This document shows positions 1 to 11,125 of a stretch of DNA of 64,000 nucleotides, piece by piece; within the stretch, counting starts at the first letter, position 1; each line of letters opens with the position of its first letter. Location of the stretch: assembly GCA_023213395.1 (NCBI GenBank), contig CM041465.1:113591741-113655740 (forward strand). Direction: 5' to 3'. A program made the translations under genes and the position numbers. This DNA comes from Cycas panzhihuaensis (Eukaryota > Cycadophyta). The notes beneath the pieces are model-generated. The model made no database searches, was not told the origin of the DNA, and saw only the letters and a program-made list of their open reading frames with translations.

Positions 1-790
1 CTCAGCTATAAGTCAGTCACACGCATAGTGGATCCATATATTATAGTAAGCTTGGATCAAGTTTATATGATTTATTATGTAAAAACAATCACTGGTCCTT
101 GTCTGTTATTTTGATTCGAGAATTTATATGTCAGCTATTGGATGCTATTGCATTCATTCATGAGCTCACTTTCTCACATACTGATATGAAGCTTTAGAAT
201 ATTCTTCTCGTCTCCTCGGAATATGTATATATATTTGACAAGAATTCTTTGGATCGTAAGAATCATTATAAGTGCATCCCCTCGTCAAGTGCAATTAAAC
301 TCATAGATTTTGGTAATGACACATTCGAGAATGAATACCATGGAAAGGTAGTTACCATGAGAGGATACCAAGCACCTGAGGTGGTAAAGGGTGTTGGATG
401 GAGTTATCCTATCTGTTTGTAGAGTTTTGGGTGCATTTTGGTGGAATTATTTTGTGGAAATACCCCTTTTTAGACCAATGATGATTTGGAATAGCTTGCA
501 ATGATGCAACGGGTATTAGGACCAATTCCTCATTATATGATAAAACGAGCTACTGATTGTGGAAGGGAGTATATTAGAAATCTTAGGGAACTCAATTGGC
601 CATGGGGGGCTATATCCAGGGATAGAGTTTGAGAAGTCTAGAGATTTCCTCGCCTATAAAACCTTGTTAATCAAAATGGGGATCCCTCATCAGAAGCCCT
701 CATTGATTTGCTTCGTGGTTTGTTGAAGGCTGACCAAACAGAGCGTCTTTCTACTAAGGAAGCTTTGAAGCACCATTTCTTCAAAACTAA
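1..790 (+). pseudogene. LAMMER/AFC-type protein kinase pseudogene, copy A
   Basis: Decayed relic of the C-terminal two thirds of a LAMMER (CLK/AFC) dual-specificity kinase, a family that phosphorylates SR splicing factors in the nucleus. Recognisable in shifting frames are the HTD catalytic loop (HTDMKL followed by a stop), a D-F-G region, the P+1/APE segment 'APEVVKGVGWSYP' and a LAMMER block reading LAMMQR. The end matches the other copies (ALKHHFFK). The DLWSVGC segment is broken by a stop and several shifts occur. There is no intron where plant AFC genes have many, so it descends from a processed mRNA copy. The 5' kinase part is missing: 'agtaagct' is joined directly to a point about 370 nt inside the coding sequence, exactly as in copy B. 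Not functional. Confidence 0.85.
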
Positions 791-2721
791 AATGAATGTA
801 GATGTAATCCCTGGGAATCACTTGCTCCTGGTACTGCGTCATCTACATTATGTTGTCAATATTAGTAACATCCAAATGCAATGAAAGAAAATGACTTTTA
901 GGCTCTTTATTCATCTAGTAAACATTTTGATTGTTAAATATAATTATTGTTTGCCATTAGTTTTCTTATTTGATTCAAAATAATGAATTTCCATTTTTTT
1001 TCTTCAGAGTACATCAACTTCATGTCTAGAAATTGGTTGAACATTAATTATTTGAATTTAATCTCCTAAAGAGCAAGAAGATATAAATTATTTTCTTGCA
1101 TATACAAAATAAATCAAGATTCATAATATCTCAAAGGACTTATTCTTTTACAAATAAGGCAGATCACTTTCTTTATACCTAGATTTAATTATTAGATGAG
1201 AGAGGTGATCTTTTGGCCTTATGTGAGAGGAGTCTTATTATTCATATTCTGATTGGTCTAATGGAAGGCATCTATCCTAACTATGCATTTATGTGTGTGG
1301 CCTTGACAACTGAGTGAACTCTATGCATCTTATTAAGAGTAGTGACCTCTTTTTATTTTACCGATTAGAGCTTGAGGCTAATTGGAGTTAAATACATGTA
1401 CTATTAGGCTATCTCAAACTTATGTGAGATGAGTCACTAGTATTGATAATTTTCCAAGAACCTACCTATGACCATAGGGATCCTATGGTCTTAACTCCAT
1501 TAGGCCTCTTACTCTAGTTAGTCTCTTGTTATAGTTTAAGATTGACTCTAGTGTTTTAGGTATATTTAAGAGTCTGGGATAGGATATGACATTCTTCTTT
1601 GTAAAGGGTATCTATAATAGGCCAAGCACATAGTTTTCTCAATAGTTTGGGCATATATGCTCTAGTGGACCTCTTAGATTTTGGTAACCTTCTTATTAGG
1701 TAATGTTTGATCTCTCTATAGGTATTTTCTATGAGGATAGATCAATTTTATCTCTATTATTTTAGTTAGTTTAGTACTTTTCCTTTACTCTCTCTTCATG
1801 CATTATTAACTTTTCACATGCCTTCTTGCATCATTAGTATATTGCATCATGGTTAAGTTGTTTCTTCTTCCATAACCTCTACCATACTAGTTTGTTTTAC
1901 ATCTATTAAAATAGTGTTTATTCATATTATGGTTATCCATATCACAAATATAACACCATATACTTTACTTTTTTACCATATTATTCCTCTCATTTAGGTC
2001 ACATTCTTTACTAGAATATGAATTATTATCACAAATGTGATACCACTTCTTTAATTAGGGTTCGTTACCCCTATATTTTTTTATTCTTTTTCTCCTTAGT
2101 AACTTGATGTTTAATTTTTTATAACTTTAACCTTGTGACTTTCTTTTGAAAGGCTTCTAGTTTTGAGGTCTCCTTTACTTTTGTTATTTAATAGCAAGGT
2201 TTATTTATATTTTGCCTTCTTAATTATTATATAATTTTTCGTGATCTCAATAATAAGGTTTATGGCTACCCTTTTAAATGTATATTTCTTTCTTAATGTC
2301 TAATACCAACTGATGTGTGTAATGGAAGCATTTCAAGGGATGAGTCACCATTGTGGCCCTTACTTTAGAATTTAGCCCATTTATAAAATAGTTTCTCATA
2401 TTATAATCCATGATTTTTTCTCTATTCATCATACTTACAACTTCACTATTTATTTTTCATATATGTATTAATAGAAATTCTACTACCCTTTATCTCATCT
2501 CCTTGAGAGATAACTCCACTACGTCATTACTTCAAAACTTTTATAATCTCTCCTTAAATTACTTCGTAATATTATCCCATATCCTAGTTGGGTATAATTA
2601 TTTATGCCAAGCATAGGGTACACCATATAATGAATAGGTGAATCTAAAATTAATCTCATTTTCATGACTTATCTTCTTTACATTCATAAAGTTTTGATAA
2701 ATATATACTTTTATTAGAAAC
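791..2721. repeat. Non-coding tail of tandem unit A
   Basis: AT-rich DNA that matches 29117-31030 base for base with scattered substitutions. It starts with the kinase 3' UTR-like stretch. The small open frame near 2410 has no family signature. The block stops at 2721, where the Tat-like LTR begins; its continuation is at 22060. Confidence 0.8.
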
Positions 2722-5491
2722 TGTTTCCTGGCTTCCAACAATGGATATAGGGAGATCGACTCAGATTAAGTGTAGGTATGTTTCTCACCTTAGTTTGGTT
2801 TTTTGTGAGGAGTGTTTTCTTGCATGCTATGTGTTTCATAGATGGATTACACCATCTACGCCTATTCAGCCTGTGACGACTATAGTGGGGGCACACTCCC
2901 AACAAGTGTGACACACCGGTGGCTGCATCACTTCCTGTAATCTGCCCTTCTCCCCTTAAGACTCACTTGACTTACGTGATGTTCACTCGTATGTTGACTC
3001 ACCGCCATTTGGCCTCCTTATTGCACCCTTGAGTCCCATGATTACCTTTCTTGTGGCTTTTGGTATGTTGCTTGCCCCTGGGTAGGTGGGCCCATCCCCC
3101 TGCTGGCCTCCTAGCACATTGGTCCATAGCCTTGGCTAGCTATTTAGGCTAGTTTAGTTTTTTGGTCCCATATCGCAGTAAATTTTGTGGTACTACAAAG
3201 TTTCCCGCAGTATCACGAACGTTCCCGTGGTGTGACTGTTATAATTTATTTTTTTTAACCGCCGTGGCAATTCTCACATTTATTATGGAATTGCCAGGTG
3301 TCTTTTGGCCCACCTTAGCACCAACTGAGCCCTAATCTGTTGATTAGGGTTGGGCTAAGTATTTAAGCCCATCTCAACTCATTTTAAAGATATTTTGGCT
3401 CTCTTTAAAAGGATTACAAGGAAAAAATGCCCTGCTATCTGCTCTCTTCTGCTACTCAGCTATATTTCTAGGACTTGCAACCATTCTTCAGTGCCCAACT
3501 CTCCTTTGGCTTTGCTATGACATCTTCATAGCTTATTCCACATCTTGGAGAGGGCCTCCTTGAGGAGTTTTCAAGGTTTCCTTGCCCAGGCAGTCACTAA
3601 GTGGTCCCAGAAGCAGGATTTCCTCTAGCCATCTCAACAGGGGCTCCATACTTGCTGTACTCTAGCCTTTCCTTAGATTTCTTAGCCTCTTCTCAGCAGG
3701 CTTTTATAGAGGCAAATGCCTCCCATTTTCTCTAAAGGTATTTATTACTTTAAGGTCCTTCTTTTGTCCAGTTTATGCCCTGTTTTGTATGTTTTTTACT
3801 AGTTTGCCTTATCTTGCTTCAAGGGTTATTTGTTGCCTTTCCCTTGGACTTTTTTTCTCTATTGTTTAAGCCTCATTTTCTGCGTTTCATGCTCAGGACA
3901 ACATCCAAAGAGGGCTCCACAAGGTTTGGGATAGAGCTGGGTGGATTCTGTATCGCCTTTGCGCTCCCTAAGAGGCTCCCGCCCTCCAAACCTTCCTCTT
4001 TGCCCCTATGTTGTTCCTGGAGTGGGTAAGGGATTAGTAGGCTATTTCTAGCCACTGAAATCAGTGTTGGCACCTGTTGTAGTGCTGGTTTGTAGGCTCA
4101 TTTCCCTCATCCGAGCAACACATAAGCCCCAGTTACTTTTCTTGGCTAAACCCTTCTCTCAACGGGCCGGTTTGCTTCCTATAGAACTCTGGCTCATTGA
4201 GGGCTTCTTTGGGCTCTTTTACACCTCAGCTGCCCCAATTTCTAGCTAGATGTATAGCCATACCCTCGCTGCATTATAGCTTCTTGAGGGAGGGTAGGGT
4301 TGCTCTTTACGGGAGGTGGGCCACTCCGAGGCTTACCTATCTACTTACTGTTCATTTGAGTAGTTTTTACCATAGTTTGTTACTGCAACCTTGTGATTCA
4401 TGAATACTAACATATATGTATAGAGATTTGTTTTTGGTATATGTATACATGTGTTGTTAGGACTCCACCTTGTGTTGCTAGCCTCCTTTCTCTAGAAAGG
4501 AATATTTATGCTTACTTGTAGGTACACGGAGGACACGAGGGACTTCTCCCTTTCTCTCTCTCTTGCGGGTAAGTGCATTTACATATATTTTATTATAGCA
4601 TCTCATTTTCTACTATTACTTTCATTTTTCCTTTCTTGGCACTTTAGTGTCGTTTTCTGGGGAAGGTAAGGAAGCCCCATGCTTCGCCCTACCACGACCC
4701 CTCTTTTGCCGTGCTTCGTGGATCAATTCAGACACCTTGTGGGAGCATCGCCGCTTCGATCACGTCTTCATTTCAGGAATGTGTTCTCGCCTCATTTTAT
4801 TTTCTTTCTTTTAGAAGATTTTGCATGGTAGTAATTAGACCACTTAAAAGGAAAAGGATATCAACTCTCTTTTTTGTTTACATTATGTATGTTATATCTT
4901 ATACACCACACCTATCGTAGGAAAGGGTTTTAGGAAGTTCTTCCCTTCAACCTTTCCTTTCAGCTTGTAAACTTCGCTCTTGCCCTCTTGGCTTGTCATA
5001 TTTGGTTTGGTTTACTTGCGTGCGTCTTAACACCCTCTTTTCTCTAGATTGCTCTTTCAAAAGGGGGAACTCTTAATTGATCGATCATTCCCACTCCCTT
5101 CATTCTCCCTTGGTTTTCTTCCGCCTAGCTAGGCAACTGAGAAGATCTTAACCGTAGGCTATTCACCTACTTTGCCTTTACTTGTTTCCCTCCGCTATAG
5201 GGAAACCTTCGAGGGATTCTCCCCCTTCCCTTCTAGCCATCCAAGGGTGCGAGGACTCTTCTCTAGGATCTATCCAGGCTACTCTTCTGCCTCCCCTCTT
5301 CCTAGTTGAAGTGGGGAACCACCTTTAGGTAGCTGGGTACCATCTGCTGGTCCTGAACTCGTGCTCTGGCATACGGGGCGCCCTGCGTGGTGCTTACCTT
5401 GGTTGTAGGTTCCTATCTGCACCCGATAGTACCATCAATCATCCTTGCTATCCCTACGTAGCTAGGTGGTTATCCCGTAGATGCGTATCCA
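2722..5491 (+). repeat. 5' LTR of the Tat-like element
   Basis: Matches 19292-22059 end to end. Starts TGTTTCC and ends ATCCA, followed after one base by the primer site. A TATTTAAG core-promoter candidate lies about 640 bp in, leaving about 2.1 kb for R and U5, which is long. Open frames inside (for example 3775-4029) are also in the other LTR but have no protein-family signature. Confidence 0.92.
3359..3367 (+). promoter_or_regulatory. Putative TATA box in 5' LTR
   Basis: GTATTTAAGCCCATCTCAAC is kept in both LTRs (second copy at 19929), in a stretch otherwise peppered with differences. Position and motif fit an LTR core promoter; inferred only. Confidence 0.45.
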
Positions 5492-5492
5492 C

Positions 5493-5512
5493 TGGCAACC
5501 ATACTGGGGACA
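5493..5512 (+). other. Primer-binding site of the Tat-like element
   Basis: TGGCAACCATACTGGGGACA lies one base after the 5' LTR. It begins with the TGG complementary to a tRNA CCA end and resembles the TGGCGAC...CTGGGGA sites used by Ogre/Tat elements, usually assigned to tRNA-Arg. The tRNA assignment is from memory of the family. Confidence 0.7.
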
Positions 5513-5698
5513 TGCCAGTAAGGGAGCTAGTCTTCATCCTTTTTTTGTTGGTATTGCTACTTGCTTATGGTTCCTCTCACTTTATCTCTTTCGTTGGACA
5601 ACCCCCAACGTGCACTCCTTATCGCCCTTTCTTTCTTCTAAAGTGTCAGTTAGCTTTGTATGTGACACTTTTCTTGTTACTTACGTGGCTTACCTCCA

Positions 5699-6331
5699 TT
5701 GTTAGAAGATCCCAAGTATCATCCTCTTTCATCGTCAGATTCTGATTCGACTATGGAAGGATACCCTTTTAATTGGGCCTATCTCGCATTTGTATTGCGA
5801 ACTCATGAATTCCCTGCATCTATTCCAGGATCCACCGAAGAGGGTGACGATCCTCTTTTCTACCCAGATGACCAACATCACTCCCTCGACATCCATCCTT
5901 CTACCCACGTGGTAGAAGACCCGCTTTCTCTTGAGGTTCACCATTCGATTGGTGATTCTTATGAGGAACGCCATGAGGGGTCTATGTCGTTTGAGGTCCC
6001 ATCCACCTCTTATGGTCATGTAGATACCCCTCTCACTGACGTGGTTGAAGCTATTAGCGATTGCTTCCAAGCGGCTCGCCTTTAATCACGTCCCAGGTGG
6101 TTTGAAGATATTTTACGTGGTGGAGCGTCTTCTTCATCCGCTCCTTTACCGCCTTCTTCATCCGCACCTGCCCCTTCTACTATGAGTAACCCTTTCGTTC
6201 TGTCGTATGCTCATCCCGGTTCTGCCTTACGACCTTGGGGATGAATGCCGCACCTTCCATCCCTTGCCATGGTCCTAGTTCTTCAAGACCTTCTCGTAGT
6301 ATGTCTTTCCCTCAGTTGAAGGTTAGCATAC
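5699..6331 (+). pseudogene. Tat-like gag, N-terminal part
   Basis: Open for 128 codons from 5699, with an internal ATG at 5752, about 240 nt after the primer site. Residues are acidic and rich in Ser, Pro and His, without a known domain, then a stop at 6083. Ser/Pro-rich coding continues in frame after it (SSSSAPLPPSSSAPAPS) until the chromovirus insertion. The downstream gag frame starts after 12779. After removing the insertion and one target copy the two parts are out of phase, so at least one frameshift lies between them (probably near 6240). Identified mostly by position between primer site and gag capsid. Confidence 0.6.
6327..6331. repeat. Target-site duplication, left
   Basis: CATAC directly before the chromovirus, repeated at 12775-12779. 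Confidence 0.9.
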
Positions 6332-6558
6332 TGTTACGAAACTAGTCGTAACTGGATAATAATAGCTGAATGCGTGAGAGTATTGAGAGCAGGTAAAATC
6401 AATAAAACCATATATGTTTGATTGATAAAATGTTTGATGATGATATTACATTTGGGTCTTGATTTTATATACATATCAGACCTCTTTCTCGGAAGGATGT
6501 GCTTGTTCAATAGCACCCTTTGAATTAATTAATCCTGTGTTTAAAAAAATTTATAACA
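6332..6558 (-). repeat. 3' LTR of the chromovirus
   Basis: 227 bp with TGTTA/TAACA ends. Differs from 12547-12774 at three C/T positions and a one-base indel in the A run. The 60-codon minus-strand frame inside it is an LTR artefact. Confidence 0.95.
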
Positions 6559-6572
6559 ATTCCTCCCTCTTA
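6559..6572 (-). other. Polypurine tract of the chromovirus
   Basis: On the minus strand AAGAGGGAGGAAT abuts the LTR start TGTTATAA, as required for plus-strand priming. The chromodomain frame ends just at this junction (ELL stop). Confidence 0.85.
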
Positions 6573-6780
6573 AGATGTTTGATAAAATCGGAAGATTCCC
6601 ATGAAGCATCTTCAATAGGCAGTTGTTTCCACTTAATCAAATATTCTCGAATAGTCTTGGACTGCAATCTACGTTCCCGAAATTCAAGGATGGCTTTTGG
6701 TAATAGAATTAATTTGCCTTCTTCATCTAGGAGGGGTAATTCTGTCTGTACCTATACACAATTTCCAATTTTTATTTTGA
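6564..6780 (-). pseudogene. Chromodomain at the integrase C-terminus
   Basis: On the minus strand the frame reads ILEFRERRL, then EYLIKWKQLPIEDASWE: the chromodomain core, with the aromatic W-x-x-L-P-x-E-x-x-SWE pattern. Chromodomains of chromoviral integrases direct insertion to particular chromatin. It follows the GPY/F module and ends at the polypurine tract. One TAG just upstream (about 6753) interrupts the frame. Confidence 0.88.
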
Positions 6781-7960
6781 GACAAGAGACATGAAATACA
6801 TTGTGTAGCTTTGAAATTGGAAGTTCTAAGGTATAAGCCACTTCGCCAATTCTCTGTTTAATCTGGAAAGGTCCATAAAATCGAGGACTCAATTTCTGCT
6901 TTTGAGACGTTTTCAATGATGCTTGCTTGTATGGTTGTAATCTTACATAGACCCAATCTCCGATTTCAAATATTCTTTACATCGATTTTATCAGCTTGTT
7001 GTTTCATATGGTGTCTGGCTTCTTCTAAATGTCATTTTAATATTTGAAGGATATTTTGTGATTCTTAGAGATAGTCATTAACCGCTGGAACCTTATTATC
7101 CAATTTTAACCAATCTTTTAATTGAGTTGGCTGATAGCCATATAATGCTTGATATGGGGTCATTTTAATGGACGAGTGGTACGAAGAGTTATACTATGCT
7201 TCAGCTAAATGTAACCATTTGACCCATAAATGCTGCTTATCTGTGACATAATTTTACAAATAATTCTCTAAACTTTTATTAACTGCTTCCATTTGTCCAT
7301 CTGTTTGCGGATGATAACTGGTACTCATATTTAATCTTGTACCTACTTACCAAAACATTTCTTGCCAGAAATGGCTTAAAAATTTTGGATCTCTGTCGCT
7401 AATAATGGTTTGTGGAAACCCATGTAACTTATAAATTTCTTTGATAAATACTTCAGCTAACTGTTGAGCTTTGTAGTTAGATTGAATAGGTATAAAATGA
7501 GCAAACTTTGTTAAACGATCCACCACCACATAGATAGCATCTTTTCCTTCTAATTTTGATAACCCTGTGATAAAGTCCATGCTAATACTTTCCCATTTTT
7601 ATTGCGGAATCAGAAGAGGCTGGAGCAACCCAGGAGTAGCAACACGTTCATATTTATTGACTTGACATTCAGTACATTCAGCTACAAATTTCATTATATC
7701 TTTTTTCATTCCTTTCCAAAAAAATGATTGTTTGACTCGCAAATATGTTTTATAAAATCCTTCATGACCAAGTAGCGGTACTACATGTGCTTCATTCAAT
7801 ATTTTGTTACGGAATGCTGAATTTGGTCCTAAGAATATCCATCCTTTATACCATAAAATATCATTCCTCCATTCAAATTTTTCTTCTTTTCCTTGTTGAA
7901 TTCTTTGAATGAGTTGTTGAATATCAGGATCTTTCACATATTCTGATTGTAAATCCATGA
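6781..7960 (-). pseudogene. Chromovirus integrase
   Basis: The zinc-binding HHCC region is visible (H-x7-GHEG... CTECQ, about 7810-7660), then the catalytic core: D in SMDFITGL, D in IISDRDPKF, E after the YHPQTDGQ motif. The GPY/F module (RFYGPFQI) lies near 6880. The frame is continuous with RT and RNase H but has stops near 7596, 7344, 7243, 7190, 7066 and 7033, and a one-base shift near 6980. Most stops sit where Gln, Arg or Trp is expected, so they look like C-to-T changes. Confidence 0.9.
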
Positions 7961-8414
7961 CCCATACTGGTTCTATCATTGGGACAACATTTAATTGAGG
8001 TTCTGTATTCTCTTCATCCTTCTGAGAGAAGGCATCAGCTACTACATTATTTTTTCCCCTTTTATATGTTATATCAAAATCAAATGCCTGGATTTTACTG
8101 ATCCATTTTTGTTGTTCAGCGGATAATTCTTTTTGTTTTAATAAATATTGTAAACTGTTGTGATCTGTCTTGACTATAAATTTGCTACCTAATAGATACT
8201 TACGCCATTTAATTAAAGCGTGTATAATGGCCAACATTTCTTTATCATAAGTTGACTTAAGAATTTCTTGGTTGTTTAGCTTCCTACTTTCAAATGCAAT
8301 GGGTTTACCTTCTTGCATCAATACTGCGCCAATTCCTGTTCCTGATGCATCACATTCTATTATAAAGATTTTAGAAAAATCAAGTGTCGTAAGTTCCGGT
8401 AATTGGATCATGAT
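7961..8414 (-). pseudogene. Chromovirus RNase H
   Basis: Ty3-type RNase H that degrades the RNA of the RNA:DNA hybrid. Catalytic residues are visible: D in IIECDASGTGIGAVL, E in YDKEMLAI, D in VKTDHNSLQYLL. It ends with the usual link ITYKRGKNNVVADAFSQK to the integrase zinc finger. A TAA separates it from RT; the frame is the same. Confidence 0.92.
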
Positions 8415-9386
8415 TTACTTGATTTGTTCGAAACATTTTATTGCTTCTTCATTCCATTGAAAAGAATCTTTTTTTAATAAACAAGTTAAAACAGAGGTTT
8501 TTTGTGCATAATTTTTCACAAAGCGTCAATAATATCCTGTTAAACCCAGAAAACCTCAGAGTTTCGTAATAGTTTTGGGTATCGGCCATTCTTGAATTGC
8601 TTTAACTTTTCCTGGGTCAGCTCTAATTCCTTCTTTTGATATAAGATGACCCAGATATTCTATTTCTTTCATTCCAAAATAACATTTTGATTTGTTAGCA
8701 TAAAATCTTTGTTCCTTTAAGGCGTTTAACACTTGGTCCAGATGATTCATATCTTCTTCCCATTGCTTACTGAATATTAATATGTCGTTGAAGAAGGCTA
8801 AGACAAACTTCCTCAAGAAAGGTTTTAAAACTTGATTCATTATAGTTTGAAATGTGGCTGGCACATTAGTTAAGCCAAAGGGCATTACCTTGAACTCATA
8901 ATGACCATGATGAGTACTGAAAGTTGTTTTGTATGTATCTTCCGGTTTAATGCAAATTTGATGATAGCCTAATTTTAGATCGATTTTAGAAAAATATTTT
9001 GCTCCATGTAACTCGTCTAGTAACTCATCGATTCTGGGTATAGGAAATTTATTTTTTATTGTAGCCTTATTTAGTGCTCGATAATCTATGCACATATGGT
9101 ATGATCCATCTTTTTTTCTTACCAAAATTACTGGTGCTACAAATGGGCTTTTACTAGGAGTTATTGCTCCTATATCTAATAATTCTTGTACGATTTTTTC
9201 AATCTCATTCCGATAATGATGTGGTTGTTTATAAGGCCGAATAACAATCGGATTAGTACCTACTTCCAATTCAATTTGATGTTCACAACCCCTATTTGGT
9301 GGTAATTCTGTCGAAAGATTTTGAAAAACTTCGTTATGCTTCTGGATGACTTTTTGCAGTTTAATTTCTTGGGTAGTTGGTTTAAT
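8415..9386 (-). pseudogene. Chromovirus reverse transcriptase
   Basis: RT with CIDYRALNKATIKNKFPIPR and FSKIDLKLGYHQI (first catalytic Asp kept) and FGLTNVPATFQ. The polymerase box, normally YVDD, reads FFND, so one catalytic Asp is Asn and the enzyme would be dead. Open from about 9386 to 8556, then stops near 8553 and 8526 in the thumb region. Confidence 0.93.
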
Positions 9387-10016
9387 TTATGCTTGGATCG
9401 AAAAAAGTTGAGCCATCATACCACGATAACCCTTCTTGATTAATTGTTCCATTTTTTTACACGATATTAGTTGGCTATTTCTAGATTTTTCTCCTTGAAG
9501 GACGATAATTCTTCCATCTTTCTTATAACTCATAAATAATTCTTCAAGATTCATTTCAAAAGTTCCCAAGGTTCATAACCATTGACTCCCTAGAACAATA
9601 TCTACTCCACCCACATCTAGCACATAAAAGTTTTCTTTAAGAATAACGTCTGCAATAGTTATTTTAAGGTTCTCCATCATTCCTTGTCCAGATATAACTT
9701 GTCGTCCTCTAACACTTACTTGAAAAGGGGTTGTTCTGGAAGGAAATAATTTTAATTGTTGAGCTGATATTCTATCAATAAAATTGTGAGTACTTCCTGG
9801 ATCGATCAAAATTGTGATAGCTTGATTTTTTACGAATCCTCTTAATTTAAGCGTATCCGATCTTGTCAATCCACTCATAGCTGAGAATGACATTTTTAAT
9901 GTGTTCTCCTCCTGGTTACATTGATACCCCTGATTTTCCATATTTTCTTGGTCACATTCAGCATCATCTTCTTCTTTAATTTCCTCATCCTCCACTACCG
10001 GAGATAATTCAATCAT
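9387..10016 (-). pseudogene. Chromovirus aspartic protease (retropepsin)
   Basis: The active-site block reads LIDPGSTHNFID, close to the chromoviral DSGSTHNFI box with Pro after Asp. Flap and C-terminal GxxWL motif (VLGSQWL) follow, then a TGA in place of the usual Arg. Same frame as RT. The N-terminal 40 residues are acidic linker. Confidence 0.88.
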
Positions 10017-10019
10017 GTA

Positions 10020-11125
10020 TAATTGATTTTTCTGACATTTATGATTAGGAGTCCATTTTTCAAAGACACCTAAAAGTAGATTCTTTTTCGTAGTTCTTCT
10101 TACTCAGCTTTTGTTCTTTGAAGTAATGGTTTAACTGGCTGATTAACTCTGTTAGGTACAAAACCAGGTCGTATAGCAGGAGGAAGATTAGGACGAGCAT
10201 ACGGGGGAATATAAGGTCTCGTTCTTGCTTTCTTTAATTCATTGATCTTTCCTTCCTGGATTTTGGCGAGTTGTATTACCTTATTCAGGTCTTGAGGTTC
10301 TTGAATTTTCACATCAGCTTGGATCTCAGTTATTAGACCATCTATATATAGCTGGATAAGTCGATTAGCCAGAATATCATCTAACACATAGCTTAAGCTT
10401 GTAAATGATGCACTATATTCTTCCACTAAACCAATTTATTTTAATCTTCGTAACTCAAAATAATAATCACGATTGGATACGGTTTCAAACCGTTTGATAA
10501 ATAGGCGTACAAATTCTTTCCAGGTAGGTAATTGATCTCGAAAAGAAGTTCGTTCGAGACACTGCCACCATTCACATGCTATTCCGTCCATATGTAAAGT
10601 GGCTATCGAGACTTGTTCAGCTGGCTCAATCTCCATTAAGCGGAAATAGTTTTCTATTTGTTGTATCCATACTCTTGGTTCATGCGATTTTTGCTCCATA
10701 CTAAAACGTTGTATAATTATTTTTTCCAATTTTTTCTTCTTTTGTGTTTGAATATTTTGCAAGCAGTTAAAGTAAGCTTGAAAACCCACTATCTTCTGTT
10801 CTTCAGGGGTTAAATTCTGGTATTCGTTGAGATATTTTCTAATAGCCTCATTTTCCAAATTAATTGAAGATATCTGAGGACTCAACCGATTTCTTGTAGT
10901 TTGGTGTCTAATATGTGATTGGCGGCTCATTGCCTCATCTTCTGAATCTGGTACAATCATATCTTCCTTTCTACTTGTCACTATAATTGTTAATTTATCC
11001 AAAATTTGATGTAGAGTATGATTCAAAAGAGCATTTGATGTCTGAACCGCATTGTGAACTGCTTGAGTGATTGGTTCAACAATTTCTTTTTGAATGGTGT
11101 TGTCTGTCATATCTTCAGTATTCAT
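10020..11125 (-). pseudogene. Chromovirus gag
   Basis: Starts with ATG at 11125, about 1.4 kb after the LTR. The capsid retrotrans_gag domain has WIQQIENYF and WWQCLERT with WKEFVRLFIKRF. A TAA near 10433 replaces a Gln codon; the frame goes on as EEYSASFTSLSY. The zinc-knuckle region (about 10030-10080) is shifted: a Cys is left in one frame and NHKCQ in the next, so nucleic-acid binding is lost. Capsid-type gag packages the RNA in a cytoplasmic particle. Confidence 0.9.

Noticed and set aside
3775-4029. Hydrophobic frame, also at 20345-20665
   Set aside because: It lies in the LTR and recurs only because the LTRs are copies; reading frame length differs and there is no family signature.
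5512-5745. Membrane-like frame after the primer site
   Set aside because: Overlaps the leader and gag start, low complexity, no support.
6334-6516. 60-codon minus-strand frame, repeated at 12549-12731
   Set aside because: Entirely inside the chromovirus LTRs.
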